NCBI RefSeq assembly: GCF_016406125.1
Contig: NZ_CP066339.1
Span: forward strand, 1,612,001 to 1,676,000
Reading direction: 5' to 3'
DNA length: 64,000 nucleotides
Origin: Alicyclobacillus sp. SO9
GTDB lineage: Bacteria; Bacillota; Bacilli; Alicyclobacillales; Alicyclobacillaceae
Part shown: positions 18,164 to 27,868 of the stretch, one piece after another
Layout of the letters: the number at the start of each line of letters is the position of its first letter
Numbering within the stretch: position 1 is the stretch's first letter
Translations under genes and position numbers: made by a program
The notes under the pieces: generated by a model
What the model was told of the DNA's origin: nothing
The model's database searches: none
What the model saw: only the letters and a program-made list of their open reading frames with translations

Positions 18164-19477
18164 ATGAAAATCAAAGCTGGAAAGAAAGCGTTTGCGTTTG
18201 TCGCAATAGCATCCGTAGCAACCACCATTGTGGCTGGGTGTGGGAGTCCTAGTGCCAACAGTGCCAATGGCTCTGCCAGTACGAACAAGACCTCATCACA
18301 GAAGGCCGTGACTCTTAGTATTCTCTGGTTTAACAATGGAAATGAAGGTAAGGTTCTAAAGAAGATAACCAAGCAGTACCAGCAACTTCACCCAAATATA
18401 CATTTCAATATTATTACTGTTCCATACAGTAATGAAAACACCAAATTGAAAACGATGATTGCTGGTGGGCAGCCTCCAGCGCTGGCTCGCATAACAGACC
18501 CAGGCGAGTTTGGAAGTTCTCTGCTTAATTTATCTAAATATTTGAACGGAACTGCTTTTTACAATAGTTTTTTAGATGCAGCGAAACCAGACACAACTGT
18601 CAGCGGTAGGCTCGTAGCAGCACCAATCGATGTAACCGCAAACGGTTTGTTTTATAACAAGACGTTATTTGCTAAAGCTGGCGTCAAAGTTCCAACATCA
18701 CCCAACAACGTCTGGACATGGACACAGTGGGAAAATGCTATTAAAACCGTCATGAAAAAGAGTGGAGCCCGTGTAGGATTAGCTTACGACAAGAGTCCAT
18801 TTCGGTTCTCCACACTTATTTACGAAGCAGGCGGATCTATTTTCACAAAGAACGGAAAGCATATGGCGATTAATTCGACTAAAGCGACCCAAGCTTTTAC
18901 GTTTTTTAATCAACTGAATCAATCGGGTATTATTCCAAAATCTATTTGGTTAGGCAATGAGAACCCGAATGCGCTGTTCCGAACCGGCACGACCGCTATG
19001 GATTTTTCGGGAAACTGGATGATTCAAAATTATAAGAGCCTCCCGTTTAAGTGGGGGGCAACCTACTTGCCGAAGAAAGCGATACGTTCTACTGTGCCCG
19101 GAACGGACCAAATAGCAGCTTTCAAGGGAAGTGGTGTAGAAAAGCAGGCAGTGGCTTTCCTAAAGTATTTCATGTCTCCAAAGATTAACGCAGAATTCTG
19201 CGAACAAGCGTTTCTTCTCAGTTCTCTGAAAGCTAATGGGGATCTCAAATATCCCGGAGCGACACCGACTGTGACAGATGCAATGAAAGTCTTTGAAAAT
19301 GAGTTGGCCGCTACTCCGCCCACTCCAGGAAGAGATTGGGCTAATCCAGCCATGCAACAGTTTCAGACACCATTGAAGCAATACGTGATTAAAATGCTTC
19401 AGAAGAAATTAACGCCACAACAGACTACTAATGCGTTGCAGAAAATTGGGACAAAAATTCTATCTCAAACTAAATAA
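18164..19477 (+). CDS. ABC transporter sugar-binding lipoprotein
   Basis: A 437-aa extracellular solute-binding protein (family 1, UgpB/MalE type). The signal peptide ends in lipobox IVAGC with Cys26 as the lipidated residue, followed by a Ser/Asn linker. ITDPGEF, APIDVTANGLFYNKTLF and the PGTDQIAAFKGSGVEKQAVAFLKYF region are typical of this family. ATG with AGGGGG upstream; an in-frame extension to TTG 18086 exists behind another good site, but would bury the signal peptide. It presumably delivers oligosaccharides containing unsaturated uronate to the two permeases downstream. Confidence 0.92.
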   Translation: MKIKAGKKAFAFVAIASVATTIVAGCGSPSANSANGSASTNKTSSQKAVTLSILWFNNGNEGKVLKKITKQYQQLHPNIHFNIITVPYSNENTKLKTMIAGGQPPALARITDPGEFGSSLLNLSKYLNGTAFYNSFLDAAKPDTTVSGRLVAAPIDVTANGLFYNKTLFAKAGVKVPTSPNNVWTWTQWENAIKTVMKKSGARVGLAYDKSPFRFSTLIYEAGGSIFTKNGKHMAINSTKATQAFTFFNQLNQSGIIPKSIWLGNENPNALFRTGTTAMDFSGNWMIQNYKSLPFKWGATYLPKKAIRSTVPGTDQIAAFKGSGVEKQAVAFLKYFMSPKINAEFCEQAFLLSSLKANGDLKYPGATPTVTDAMKVFENELAATPPTPGRDWANPAMQQFQTPLKQYVIKMLQKKLTPQQTTNALQKIGTKILSQTK

Positions 19478-19499
19478 TGTCCCTCAGTGAAAAATGCAT

Positions 19500-19525
19500 C
19501 GGGTGCCCCCTGAACAGGGCACCCG
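19500..19525 (+). terminator. Hairpin between binding protein and permeases
   Basis: CGGGTGCCC and GGGCACCCG form a perfect 9-bp stem. Such stem-loops after binding-protein genes commonly give partial termination or protect the 3' end, so the binding protein is made in excess. Confidence 0.65.
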
Positions 19526-19588
19526 AAAGGAACCCTTTTTGTTAACAGTTATGGCATTCCAACATGGGAAATGAGGGGGTCTAACATC

Positions 19589-20491
19589 ATGCAACAAATG
19601 ACTGGAAATACACGGTTAAGGTACAAAATTATGAAGGGCAGCACTCCTTACGTCCTCATATTCCCAAATTTACTTTTGTTTTTTGTCTTTATCATTCTTC
19701 CTGCGATTTTTGGACTAATTGATTCTTTTGCAAGGTGGAACGGAATTGAACCACTACACTTTATCGGGCTAGGTAACTATGTTGCTCTATTAACTTCGCA
19801 TTCCTTTTGGACCATGTTGTGGAGAACATTTAGATTCATTCTTATAGCTGTCCCTCTAACATTTTTTGTATCGTTGTGGCTGGCTTACTTACTGAGCAAA
19901 GATATACGGGGCCGTTCATTCTTCCGAATGGTATTCTACGCACCAGCAGTTATTTCCGCGATTGTTACCGGGGTAGCGTGGAAATGGATCTTGAGCAGTC
20001 AGTTTGGTGTTCTGAATTACGCACTTCATACGGTAGGAATCAGGCCCGTTGATTGGCTTGTCAGCGGCTTTTTTGCAAGTTTGTCTGTGGTAGTCGTGAG
20101 TGTATGGAGTTGGGCCGGTTTCTATATGCTGATTTTCATTGCAGGTTTGCAAAGCATACCGATTCAATATTACGAGGCAGCCGCGTTGGATGGAGCGTCC
20201 CCATTTAGGAGGTTCTGGAGTGTTACATTCCCTTTATTGCGTCCAACTAGCTTACTTGTGGTTATTTTGAATACGATACAGGCGTTCCAAACATTTGCAT
20301 TAGTATATGTCTTGACTGACGGGGGTCCGGGGAATACTACCCGGTTCTTCGTTCAAGATATCTATGAAACTGGCTTCAATACGGGGCGTTTCGGGTATGC
20401 CAGTGCTCTATCGGTCATGCTCTTCGTGATTTTGGCAGTATTGACAGTAATTCAATTACGTCTTGGTCGGCAGGGAGAGAATGATTTATGA
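19589..20491 (+). CDS. ABC sugar transporter permease (UgpA/MalF type)
   Basis: A 300-aa membrane protein with about six helices and the EAA loop YEAAALDGASPFRRFWSVTFPLLRPT that contacts the ATPase. GAGGGGG precedes the ATG at 19589; an earlier in-frame ATG at 19571 overlaps this site. Overlaps the next permease by 4 nt. No ATPase gene is in the element, so a shared MsmX-type ATPase elsewhere is probably used (inference). Confidence 0.92.
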   Translation: MQQMTGNTRLRYKIMKGSTPYVLIFPNLLLFFVFIILPAIFGLIDSFARWNGIEPLHFIGLGNYVALLTSHSFWTMLWRTFRFILIAVPLTFFVSLWLAYLLSKDIRGRSFFRMVFYAPAVISAIVTGVAWKWILSSQFGVLNYALHTVGIRPVDWLVSGFFASLSVVVVSVWSWAGFYMLIFIAGLQSIPIQYYEAAALDGASPFRRFWSVTFPLLRPTSLLVVILNTIQAFQTFALVYVLTDGGPGNTTRFFVQDIYETGFNTGRFGYASALSVMLFVILAVLTVIQLRLGRQGENDL

Positions 20492-21309
20492 GGGAACACA
20501 GACTTAATCACGTCGGATCGTACGCTGTATTGACTGTTTTTACGTTGTTCTTTGCTCTCCCCATATATTGGACTGTCATTTCGGCCTTCAAGCCACTGCA
20601 AGAGTTGTTCACATGGCCGCCACTTTTATGGCCAAACCATTTCACAATCAAGAATTTCATTGTTGTACTACGCTCGACAGATTTTGTTCGATATTTTTTA
20701 AACAGTACCTTTGTAACTATAACTTCAACAATTATTACCTTGTTTCTAAGCCTAACCTCAGGTTACGCACTAGCAAAATTCAAATTTCGAGGCAGTACGT
20801 TCATTCTGATTTTGATACTTGGAACTATCATGTTCCCGCTAGAAGTCATTATGATACCTATGTTTCAAGTTCTCAAGGACCTCCATCTCTACAATTCTCT
20901 ATGGGGAATTATCATTCCGCCAGCTGCCACACCAACGGGAGTATTTTTAATGAGACAATATCTACTCTCCATTCCCAATGATTTGTTAGAGGCAGCTAGA
21001 ATCGACGGGGCTAGCGAATGGTGGATCTTTCTACGGATCATTACGCCATTGGCAAAACCAGCTATCGCTGTCTTGGCCATTTTTTCGTTTATGTGGCGAT
21101 GGAATGATTATCTGTGGCCATTACTCGTGATAAGCAATCCACATAAATATACGTTGGGATTGGCTATTGCAAATTATGCTGGCGAATTCAGCGTTAATTG
21201 GACAAGTCTGTTAGCGATGACCGTAATCACCATGATACCAGTGATAGTGGTATTTCTAAGTTTGCAACGATTCATTGTCAAGGGCTTGTTTCTCTCTGGT
21301 ATGAAATAG
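20488..21309 (+). CDS. ABC sugar transporter permease (UgpE/MalG type)
   Basis: A 273-aa membrane protein with the EAA loop LLEAARIDGASEWWIFLRIITPLAKPAI and C-terminal QRFIVKGLFLSGMK typical of the second permease of CUT1 importers. ATGA overlap with the preceding gene indicates translational coupling. Confidence 0.92.
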   Translation: MREHRLNHVGSYAVLTVFTLFFALPIYWTVISAFKPLQELFTWPPLLWPNHFTIKNFIVVLRSTDFVRYFLNSTFVTITSTIITLFLSLTSGYALAKFKFRGSTFILILILGTIMFPLEVIMIPMFQVLKDLHLYNSLWGIIIPPAATPTGVFLMRQYLLSIPNDLLEAARIDGASEWWIFLRIITPLAKPAIAVLAIFSFMWRWNDYLWPLLVISNPHKYTLGLAIANYAGEFSVNWTSLLAMTVITMIPVIVVFLSLQRFIVKGLFLSGMK

Positions 21310-21335
21310 AAAAGTACTGAAGGAGTTCGGTATTC

Positions 21336-23837
21336 ATGAAACACCAGACATACTCTCTTTATTACAATACGATGAATCGTTGGTTAGTCACTAATGTGGA
21401 TACCACGGAAGTGAAACTTCCGATGAGCACCCATACCTATGACGGGAACCTAAACGATTGGCTTGTAAAGGGGTTTGCCCTGTTTGAAAATCCTGAGCGA
21501 GAAGCCTTTATAAACCGCAGGCGCCGACGTCGAATATCTTATCCGAATTTGCTGTCGGTACCTCAACCTGGACAGGTGTTTAGTGACATGAATGTTGAAA
21601 GAACTTGGGAAATTTACATTCCTTGGAATAATCGAAATGTAGAGTCTTCAGGATTTTGGCGCAACCCGACTCTACTAAGTCAGTGGGCGTACACACGGGT
21701 ATATAGCGACGATCCACAATTGATACGACTTAGAATAAGAACGTGCGGAGGGGTGTGTCTGTGGTTGAACGGAGCGGAAATACTGAGGTTTGAGCCTTAC
21801 ACTCGCAACGAAGATAGCGAGATAGAGGTTAACGTGACCCTCGACGGGGGACTAAATGATTTTATAGTCTACCACGAGGACCTAGCTGAAAGAGATACTT
21901 TATTCAAATTCCGAATTGATGCATACGCTACATGTCCACTCTCAATTCATTTGCCCATCGGAGATGTGAATGGTGACAATTTGAGCCAACTAGAGTTAGC
22001 GGTCAACAATGCATATTTCAGAAGAGATACTTTGCGGTCCGGTGACGTTGAATTGAGGATGAGCAATCCTCTGAAGGAAGACTTGACAGTTCATGTAGAC
22101 AACCAGATTGAATGGGGCAAGAGACGGTCTCAAGAGCTTTTATGGCGCAAGCAATCGAGTTCATTGGTGCTTGGGACGGTAGACGATTTTGATGTTGGTG
22201 TTAACTTTTTTGGCCTAGAATTCTCCAATGGTTCAGTTCGGCTAAAGCGTCAGTGGATGATTCAAATCTATCCATCTTGGTGGAGTACGCTTGAAGCTCC
22301 AAGTGTTTCTCAGCGTAAGTCAATCTTGCTCAAAGAAATTTCTCGGCATGGGCGTCGGGATGCACATCATGCTTATGCGATGCTGGTAAGCCACGGTTCT
22401 AGGGAAGAGATTGAGGATATCATGGGAAACGAGCTGAGTCTGATTGACCAACGGTCCGACTGCAGTGATTTCTCACTTATAGTAATGTTTCGATTTTATC
22501 TATTTTCCCTTGATAACCCGGATTGGAACAATTTAAGGCATCGGATAAAGCAAAGTATCTTGGGGTTCAGATATTGGTTTGATGAGCCTGGAAATGATGT
22601 AATGTGGTTCTTCAGCGAAAATCACGCATTGTTGTTTCATACGTGTGAGCTGCTAGCAGGACAATTGTTTCCAGATGAGACGTTTTCCAACTCAGGTCTC
22701 TTGGGTCGGGAACATGTTGAACTCGCCAAGGAACGACTTTTCAATTGGTTCTCACGGTTCCGTACAGAGGGTCTAGCTGAATGGAATTCAGCTCCCTACA
22801 TACCAATAGACGTTATGGGGCTGCTTGAACTAAGAGACTTAACCCAGGACCCCGCTCTCAAACAACAGGCGAGTCAAGCTCTAGACAATATTTTTGAACA
22901 TATTTGCGCTAACAGTCTGGATGGGATTCTATCATGCTCTCAGGGGCGTACTTACGAAAAGGATCTAAAGGCTACAACCACTGGTGCCATTGCTGCTTTA
23001 TTATGGCTGTCCTACGGAATAGGAGCACCAAATCCGTCGTCGTTTGGCGTGGTTTCTCTATGTGTTTCAGATTACAAACCGCCACACGAACTACAGAAAC
23101 TAATTGTCACTGATAAACAAAGTATCGTTTACCAATGTCACCAAGGCCCTGATAAACACGCAGACTTGTATACTTTCAAAATCTTCGGTGCCATTTTGTC
23201 AACCGCACCATCCTTCCGAAGAGGAAAGAATGGTTACTCGGAACATGTATTACATGCGGCACTTTCCTCGGAAGCAATGGTTTGGGTCAATCATCCAGGG
23301 GAGTCAGATCCAAATGGCACAGGACGACCTGGGTATTGGGCTGGTAATGGAACTCTACCTCATGTAGGACAATACCGAGGTGTCGCTGTAGCCTTGTATC
23401 AAATTGGGGAATGTCAGGATATTAGCTATACACATGCTTATTTCCCCAAATTCGCTTTCGATAGTGTGGTAGCACGAGGTCAATGGGTATTCGGTCAAGT
23501 AGGGCACCGTTACATTGCCTTATGGGTTGCTAATGGGTTCGAGTGGATACGAACTGGGGCCGGAACAGAAAGAGAATTGGTTTCCAGTGGACGAAAAAAC
23601 ACATGGGTTTTGGCAGTAGGAAGCGACTCTGATTTTACTAACTATAATGATTTTATGGATAAGTACAGTTCAATCGCCTTTACTGATACCCCTGGGGAGC
23701 AAATTTCCTTTCGTGATCCCCGTTATGGATTTGTCAATTTTGGATGGAAATCCAATTTCGAAATAAATAATCAGAGGGTACGGTATAGTGGCTTCGGCCC
23801 TCATCCGCGAATTGAACACTACATAAAGGAGGGCTAA
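21336..23837 (+). CDS. Large cytosolic protein of unknown function in a uronate locus
   Basis: An 833-aa protein without signal peptide or membrane helices. The N-terminal part (about 1-300) looks beta-rich, with a carbohydrate-domain-like stretch (LRIRTCGGVCLWLNGAEI). The middle part (about 330-560) is helical with conserved-looking W, H and E residues: WFDEPGNDVMWFFSENHALLFHT, WFSRFRTEGLAEWNSAPYIP, and GRTYEKDLKA. This resembles an (alpha/alpha) toroid as in polysaccharide lyases and GH105/GH88-like enzymes. The C-terminal third is beta-rich again. It sits 26 bp after the permease and is nearly fused (2-bp gap) to the GH105 gene. I recognise no named family. A lyase or hydrolase acting on imported uronate oligosaccharides is the best inference. 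Confidence 0.8.
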   Translation: MKHQTYSLYYNTMNRWLVTNVDTTEVKLPMSTHTYDGNLNDWLVKGFALFENPEREAFINRRRRRRISYPNLLSVPQPGQVFSDMNVERTWEIYIPWNNRNVESSGFWRNPTLLSQWAYTRVYSDDPQLIRLRIRTCGGVCLWLNGAEILRFEPYTRNEDSEIEVNVTLDGGLNDFIVYHEDLAERDTLFKFRIDAYATCPLSIHLPIGDVNGDNLSQLELAVNNAYFRRDTLRSGDVELRMSNPLKEDLTVHVDNQIEWGKRRSQELLWRKQSSSLVLGTVDDFDVGVNFFGLEFSNGSVRLKRQWMIQIYPSWWSTLEAPSVSQRKSILLKEISRHGRRDAHHAYAMLVSHGSREEIEDIMGNELSLIDQRSDCSDFSLIVMFRFYLFSLDNPDWNNLRHRIKQSILGFRYWFDEPGNDVMWFFSENHALLFHTCELLAGQLFPDETFSNSGLLGREHVELAKERLFNWFSRFRTEGLAEWNSAPYIPIDVMGLLELRDLTQDPALKQQASQALDNIFEHICANSLDGILSCSQGRTYEKDLKATTTGAIAALLWLSYGIGAPNPSSFGVVSLCVSDYKPPHELQKLIVTDKQSIVYQCHQGPDKHADLYTFKIFGAILSTAPSFRRGKNGYSEHVLHAALSSEAMVWVNHPGESDPNGTGRPGYWAGNGTLPHVGQYRGVAVALYQIGECQDISYTHAYFPKFAFDSVVARGQWVFGQVGHRYIALWVANGFEWIRTGAGTERELVSSGRKNTWVLAVGSDSDFTNYNDFMDKYSSIAFTDTPGEQISFRDPRYGFVNFGWKSNFEINNQRVRYSGFGPHPRIEHYIKEG

Positions 23838-23839
23838 GA

Positions 23840-24928
23840 ATGACTGCACAAGGCTCTGGACTGGATTCTGTGTTAAGAAAAATCGTAGAAGCGACCATCG
23901 CTCTGCATGGTAACGCTGAAGAGGAACCATTTCCAATTGGATTGGTCGATATAAACAACTGGGAGTGGCCTCAAGGAATTGGCCTATATGGACTCTTTCA
24001 ATATGCTAAAGCCACAGAAGACACTCGCATTATGGCCTTTCTCGAGGGATGGTTTGAACGGCACTTTCATAATGGTCTGCCAGCTAGAAACATTAACACC
24101 ACGGCTCCACTTCTAGCTCTGATATCGTGGTATGAGTTCACGCAATCGGCCGAGCAAAATTTTGGCGAAAAATACCTGTCATTATGCCATGATTGGGCCA
24201 ATTGGTTAGTAACTACTTTGCCAAGAGCCGGTGAAGGAGCTTTCCAACATACTATAACCGGTGACTCTAATGACGGACAAATTCTTATCGATACCCTCGT
24301 CATGGCGACACTATTCCTTGCAAAGTTAGGTAAGATATCGAATCGTAGCGATTTAGTGGATGAGGCTCTGTATCAGTGGTTGGTACATATCAAGTACTTA
24401 ATTGATCCAAAAACAGGACTATTCTTTCACGGTTGGACATTTCGAGAGCGTCATCACTATGGTGCCGTTCGCTGGGGAAGAGGTAACAGTTGGTTTACCA
24501 TCGGTGCTGTTGAGCTATTTGAACTATTAGATTCCACCAGTGGTTCAACTCTCCGGCTGATCCAAGAGACATGGAAACGTCACATAGCAGCCCTATCAGC
24601 ATTGCAAGAGAGAGATGGCATGTGGCATACCGTGTTGGATGATCGATCGTCCTACCTTGAGAGCTCATCGACAGCCGGATTCGCTTACGGAATTTTGAAA
24701 GGCGTTCGACTGGGGTATCTAAGTGAAGAATGGAAACCTCTAGGCGAACGAGCTATTTCAGGCCTTGTCAATAGGGTACAGAGTGATGGAGTACTCAGAG
24801 ATGTCTCCTACGGAACTCCCGTTGGTGAAACAGTGGAATTCTATAAAGCGATCTCTGTCAAACCCATGACATATGGCCAAGCATTAGCAACTCTGGCGCT
24901 GTCTGAGGGATTGTACCTCGAGCTTTAG
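23840..24928 (+). CDS. Unsaturated uronyl hydrolase (GH105/GH88 type)
   Basis: A 362-aa (alpha/alpha)6-barrel glycoside hydrolase. The NINTTAPLLALISWYEF, GQILIDTLVMATLFLAKLG (candidate catalytic Asp151) and VRWGRGNSWFTIGAVELF segments match YteR/YesR-type unsaturated rhamnogalacturonyl hydrolases. These hydrate the 4,5 double bond of the terminal uronate made by lyases and release 5-keto-4-deoxyuronate. No signal peptide, so it acts on imported oligomers. Its product feeds KduI. Substrate (rhamnogalacturonan versus glycosaminoglycan) is not settled by sequence. Confidence 0.88.
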   Translation: MTAQGSGLDSVLRKIVEATIALHGNAEEEPFPIGLVDINNWEWPQGIGLYGLFQYAKATEDTRIMAFLEGWFERHFHNGLPARNINTTAPLLALISWYEFTQSAEQNFGEKYLSLCHDWANWLVTTLPRAGEGAFQHTITGDSNDGQILIDTLVMATLFLAKLGKISNRSDLVDEALYQWLVHIKYLIDPKTGLFFHGWTFRERHHYGAVRWGRGNSWFTIGAVELFELLDSTSGSTLRLIQETWKRHIAALSALQERDGMWHTVLDDRSSYLESSSTAGFAYGILKGVRLGYLSEEWKPLGERAISGLVNRVQSDGVLRDVSYGTPVGETVEFYKAISVKPMTYGQALATLALSEGLYLEL

Positions 24929-24971
24929 GAAGAACAGCGATTTTGCTAAAAAATACTGAAAGGTGATGGAA

Positions 24972-25799
24972 ATGAAAATACGCTATGCATCCCACCCGGA
25001 AGACGTAAAACATCTCTCTAGTCGCGACATATACGACAGATTTACCATCCGTAACTTGTTTGTTGAACACCAGATTAATACCGTTTTTTCGCATCATGAT
25101 CGTGGAGTTGTATTGGGAATTGTACCGATTTCACCGCTAACACTCGAAGAAGAGCCAGCACTGCGAGCAAGTTATTTTTTAGAACGGCGGGAGATGGGAT
25201 TGATCAATATTGGAGGGGACGGGACTGTCCAAGTCGATGGTGAGACATACACCTTACACTCTAAGGATGGAATGTATATTGGTAGAGGCGCAAAGCAGGT
25301 GACTTTCAGCAGTTTAGACAGTACCAATGCGGCTAAATTTTACGGGCTGTCTGGTCCTGCACATAAGTCACTTCCTACCACTCTCATACGCTTTCATGAC
25401 ACGATGTCCTTTGATCTAGGATCGGAGGAACATTCTAACAAACGAGTTTTGCGCCGATACATACATGAAGACGGAGTTCAGGGCTGCTCGCTAGCGATGG
25501 GAATGACAGTCCTAAGTGAGGGTAGTGTATGGAATACAATGCCACCCCATGTTCATGATCGACGCTCGGAAGTCTATATGTATTTTAATGTAGCAGATGG
25601 TCAGAGAGTATTTCATTTCATGGGGGAGCCAAACGAAACTCGGCACGTCATCATTGGAAATGAAGACGTTGTGATTTCGCCGAGTTGGTCAATACACAGT
25701 GGGGCGGGAACATCGAATTATAGCTTTATCTGGGGCACCATAGGAGAGAATGTCACGTTTAGTGACATGGACAATTTAAACCTTGCGGATCTTAGATAG
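24972..25799 (+). CDS. kduI: 5-dehydro-4-deoxy-D-glucuronate isomerase
   Basis: A 275-aa cupin that isomerises 5-keto-4-deoxyuronate to 2,5-diketo-3-deoxygluconate. It opens with the family sequence MKIRYASHPEDVKHL; metal ligands are seen in PPHVHDRRSEVYMYF (two His and Glu) and in SWSIHSGAGTSNYSFIWG. Length equals E. coli KduI (278). The ATG at 24972 lies eight bases after AAGG; GTG 24963 and ATG 24966 are in frame just upstream. Confidence 0.95.
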   Translation: MKIRYASHPEDVKHLSSRDIYDRFTIRNLFVEHQINTVFSHHDRGVVLGIVPISPLTLEEEPALRASYFLERREMGLINIGGDGTVQVDGETYTLHSKDGMYIGRGAKQVTFSSLDSTNAAKFYGLSGPAHKSLPTTLIRFHDTMSFDLGSEEHSNKRVLRRYIHEDGVQGCSLAMGMTVLSEGSVWNTMPPHVHDRRSEVYMYFNVADGQRVFHFMGEPNETRHVIIGNEDVVISPSWSIHSGAGTSNYSFIWGTIGENVTFSDMDNLNLADLR

Positions 25800-25843
25800 T
25801 CCCTTTTAGGGTATTTCCAGATGGCGATTGGGAGGAGTTACGC

Positions 25844-26602
25844 ATGTTAACGGATCTGTTTTCTCTAAAGGGAAAGACTGCTCTAGTAACTGGAGTTAGT
25901 CGAGGATTAGGTAAGGGTATTGCCTGCGCGTTGGCGGAATATGGAGCAGACATTGTGGGAGTCGGGATTAGTAATATGAACGAAACTTCAAAATGTGTAG
26001 AGGAGTTAGGCGGTCAATTTACTTCGGTACATGCAAATCTCATGGACCCAACGAGTGTGAGACAGTTGCCAGCTAAGGTTTACCAAGTTGCTGAGAGAAT
26101 TGACATATTGGTAAATAATGCAGGGATTATTCGGCGTTCACCTGTAGAGGATTACAGTAATGAGGACTGGCAGGATGTGCTAGACGTAAATCTCAACGCT
26201 GTATTTTATCTGTGCCGCGAATTTGGCACAAAGATGGCTCTTCGTGGTTTTGGAAAAATAATTAACGTTGCTTCAATGCTTTCCTTTCAGGGTGGACTGC
26301 GTGTCCCGGCATACGCAGCTAGTAAGCACGGTGTAGTTGGGTTGACACGTTCACTATCCAATGAGTGGGCTGGCCGTGGGGTTAACGTAAACGCCATCGC
26401 TCCGGGATACATGGTGACGGATAACACTGATGAATTGCGGGCAAATACCGAAAGATCCAAAGCGATTTCAGCCCGGATTCCGTCGGGTCGCTGGGGTACT
26501 CCAGATGATTTAAAAGGGGCAGCAATTTTCCTGGCCTCAAAGGCCTCCGATTATGTCCATGGACATACAGTATGTGTTGATGGTGGTTGGATGTCGTCGT
26601 AA
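25844..26602 (+). CDS. kduD: 2-dehydro-3-deoxy-D-gluconate 5-dehydrogenase
   Basis: A 252-aa short-chain dehydrogenase. TGVSRGLGKG (about 16-25) binds NAD(H), NNAG at 91-94, and Ser144-Tyr157-Lys161 form the catalytic set (NVASML, YAASK). It reduces 2,5-diketo-3-deoxygluconate to 2-keto-3-deoxygluconate. Placement right after kduI makes the KduD assignment firm. GGGAGGAG precedes the ATG. Confidence 0.93.
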   Translation: MLTDLFSLKGKTALVTGVSRGLGKGIACALAEYGADIVGVGISNMNETSKCVEELGGQFTSVHANLMDPTSVRQLPAKVYQVAERIDILVNNAGIIRRSPVEDYSNEDWQDVLDVNLNAVFYLCREFGTKMALRGFGKIINVASMLSFQGGLRVPAYAASKHGVVGLTRSLSNEWAGRGVNVNAIAPGYMVTDNTDELRANTERSKAISARIPSGRWGTPDDLKGAAIFLASKASDYVHGHTVCVDGGWMSS

Positions 26603-27104
26603 CTTAGGCATCGGCGCTCGAGTTAGTGAACTACGTGCGACATACCTTGGTAAGACGCGTAAACCATATTGTTACAATACTGAACATAGTCTATATCTCG
26701 CTATCCTTATTAAACGAACTAGTTGTCATGCGGGGCTGCTGCTGAAGCCGGTCATGTCTCGATTTGCTGAACACGAGATTGCAGAAAGTGAAGAGTGCAA
26801 TTCTGTTGAAAACTCGGGTAGAGAATAGGGGTGTAGTGCTTCATGGTGCTTTTGAGGTCGACACATGTAGCAGAAACGCGGGTAGTCCGCATGCCCCTCA
26901 TGGCCGGTACTAAGTCTAGCTGATGTGATGACTTACGCAGGAGACTCGATGGGTTAACGGTATGTTACTGGGAGGGCCAATGGGAGATTGTTTACGTGTC
27001 GAGACAGTAGTTGGATCGCGCTTTGATAGTCATTGGGATTTTTGAAGCGTATCCAACTTGAAAGAGGTCCAGCGGGTACTTGACGAGACAAGTGAGGTTT
27101 TTTA
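26603..27104. other. 502-bp gap where a KDG kinase gene would be expected
   Basis: I find no convincing coding frame. A 63-codon minus-strand frame (26954-27145) and an extension past kduD look non-coding. Pathways of this type normally include a 2-keto-3-deoxygluconate kinase (kdgK) near kduID and the aldolase; none is in the element. The gap may be a deletion scar, but I cannot identify any kinase motif in it. Confidence 0.4.
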
Positions 27105-27734
27105 ATGAGGGGAGAAGAAATCAGTTTCATGCGTCGTTCGCGCATTATAGCGATTTTACGGAGAATCCCTTTGGAGTCGGCTGTTCAGATTACTGATGCT
27201 GCCATAGAGGGGGGTATCAGGGTGGTCGAGGTTACACTCGAAGGTAAGGATGGCCTTAAGGTACTTTATACTCTTCGGGACAAGTACGAAGACCAACTCT
27301 TACTTGGCGCGGGAACCGTAATGAGTTGTGAACAGATTAAGGAGGCTAGTAAAGCGGGAGCACAGGTTTTATTTAGTCCTTATCTAGATGTAAAACTGTT
27401 AGACTGCGCACAAGAGAATGACATTTTATTAGTACCAGGTGTTACCACACCAACAGAGATTGTGAGGGCTAACCAAGCTGGTGCAAAAGTACTTAAACTG
27501 TTTCCGGCAAACTCGCTGGGAGTGGAGTACTTGAAGAGCCTTTTAGGACCATTTCCCGAAATTTCAGTGATACCAACTGGAGGTATTACGCGAGCCAATG
27601 CGAGGTCATATCTTGAAACTGGTGCGCTTGCCGTTGGTATGGGAAGTGAATTGTTTCCAAGAACCGACGTGGAACAGGGGAATTGGTCTGAGATCATAAG
27701 ATTAATCAGCAATACGTTGGAGTCGTTGTCGTAG
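27105..27734 (+). CDS. eda: KDPG/KHG aldolase
   Basis: A 209-aa class I aldolase that cleaves 2-keto-3-deoxy-6-phosphogluconate to pyruvate and glyceraldehyde-3-phosphate. IIAILR, VVEVTLEG (catalytic Glu42), LLGAGTVMSCEQIKEA, LVPGVTTPTEI and KLFPAN with the Schiff-base Lys131 match the family. It completes the route from unsaturated uronate to central metabolism. An alternative ATG is at 27129. Confidence 0.93.
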   Translation: MRGEEISFMRRSRIIAILRRIPLESAVQITDAAIEGGIRVVEVTLEGKDGLKVLYTLRDKYEDQLLLGAGTVMSCEQIKEASKAGAQVLFSPYLDVKLLDCAQENDILLVPGVTTPTEIVRANQAGAKVLKLFPANSLGVEYLKSLLGPFPEISVIPTGGITRANARSYLETGALAVGMGSELFPRTDVEQGNWSEIIRLISNTLESLS

Positions 27735-27868
27735 CATCTTTGGTGGACTCAAAGTGGTGGGGGCGAGCGTATCGGTACTGATTTTGATTTTGCACATGAA
27801 AGGAGGCTCCGTATCGAATGTGATGTTGAGAGGAAAAGAATTTGTTGAAGTGAGGGGGATAGGGAAAT

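Noticed and set aside
26954-27145. Possible kdgK remnant on the minus strand
   Set aside because: No kinase motif in any frame of the gap; composition looks non-coding.
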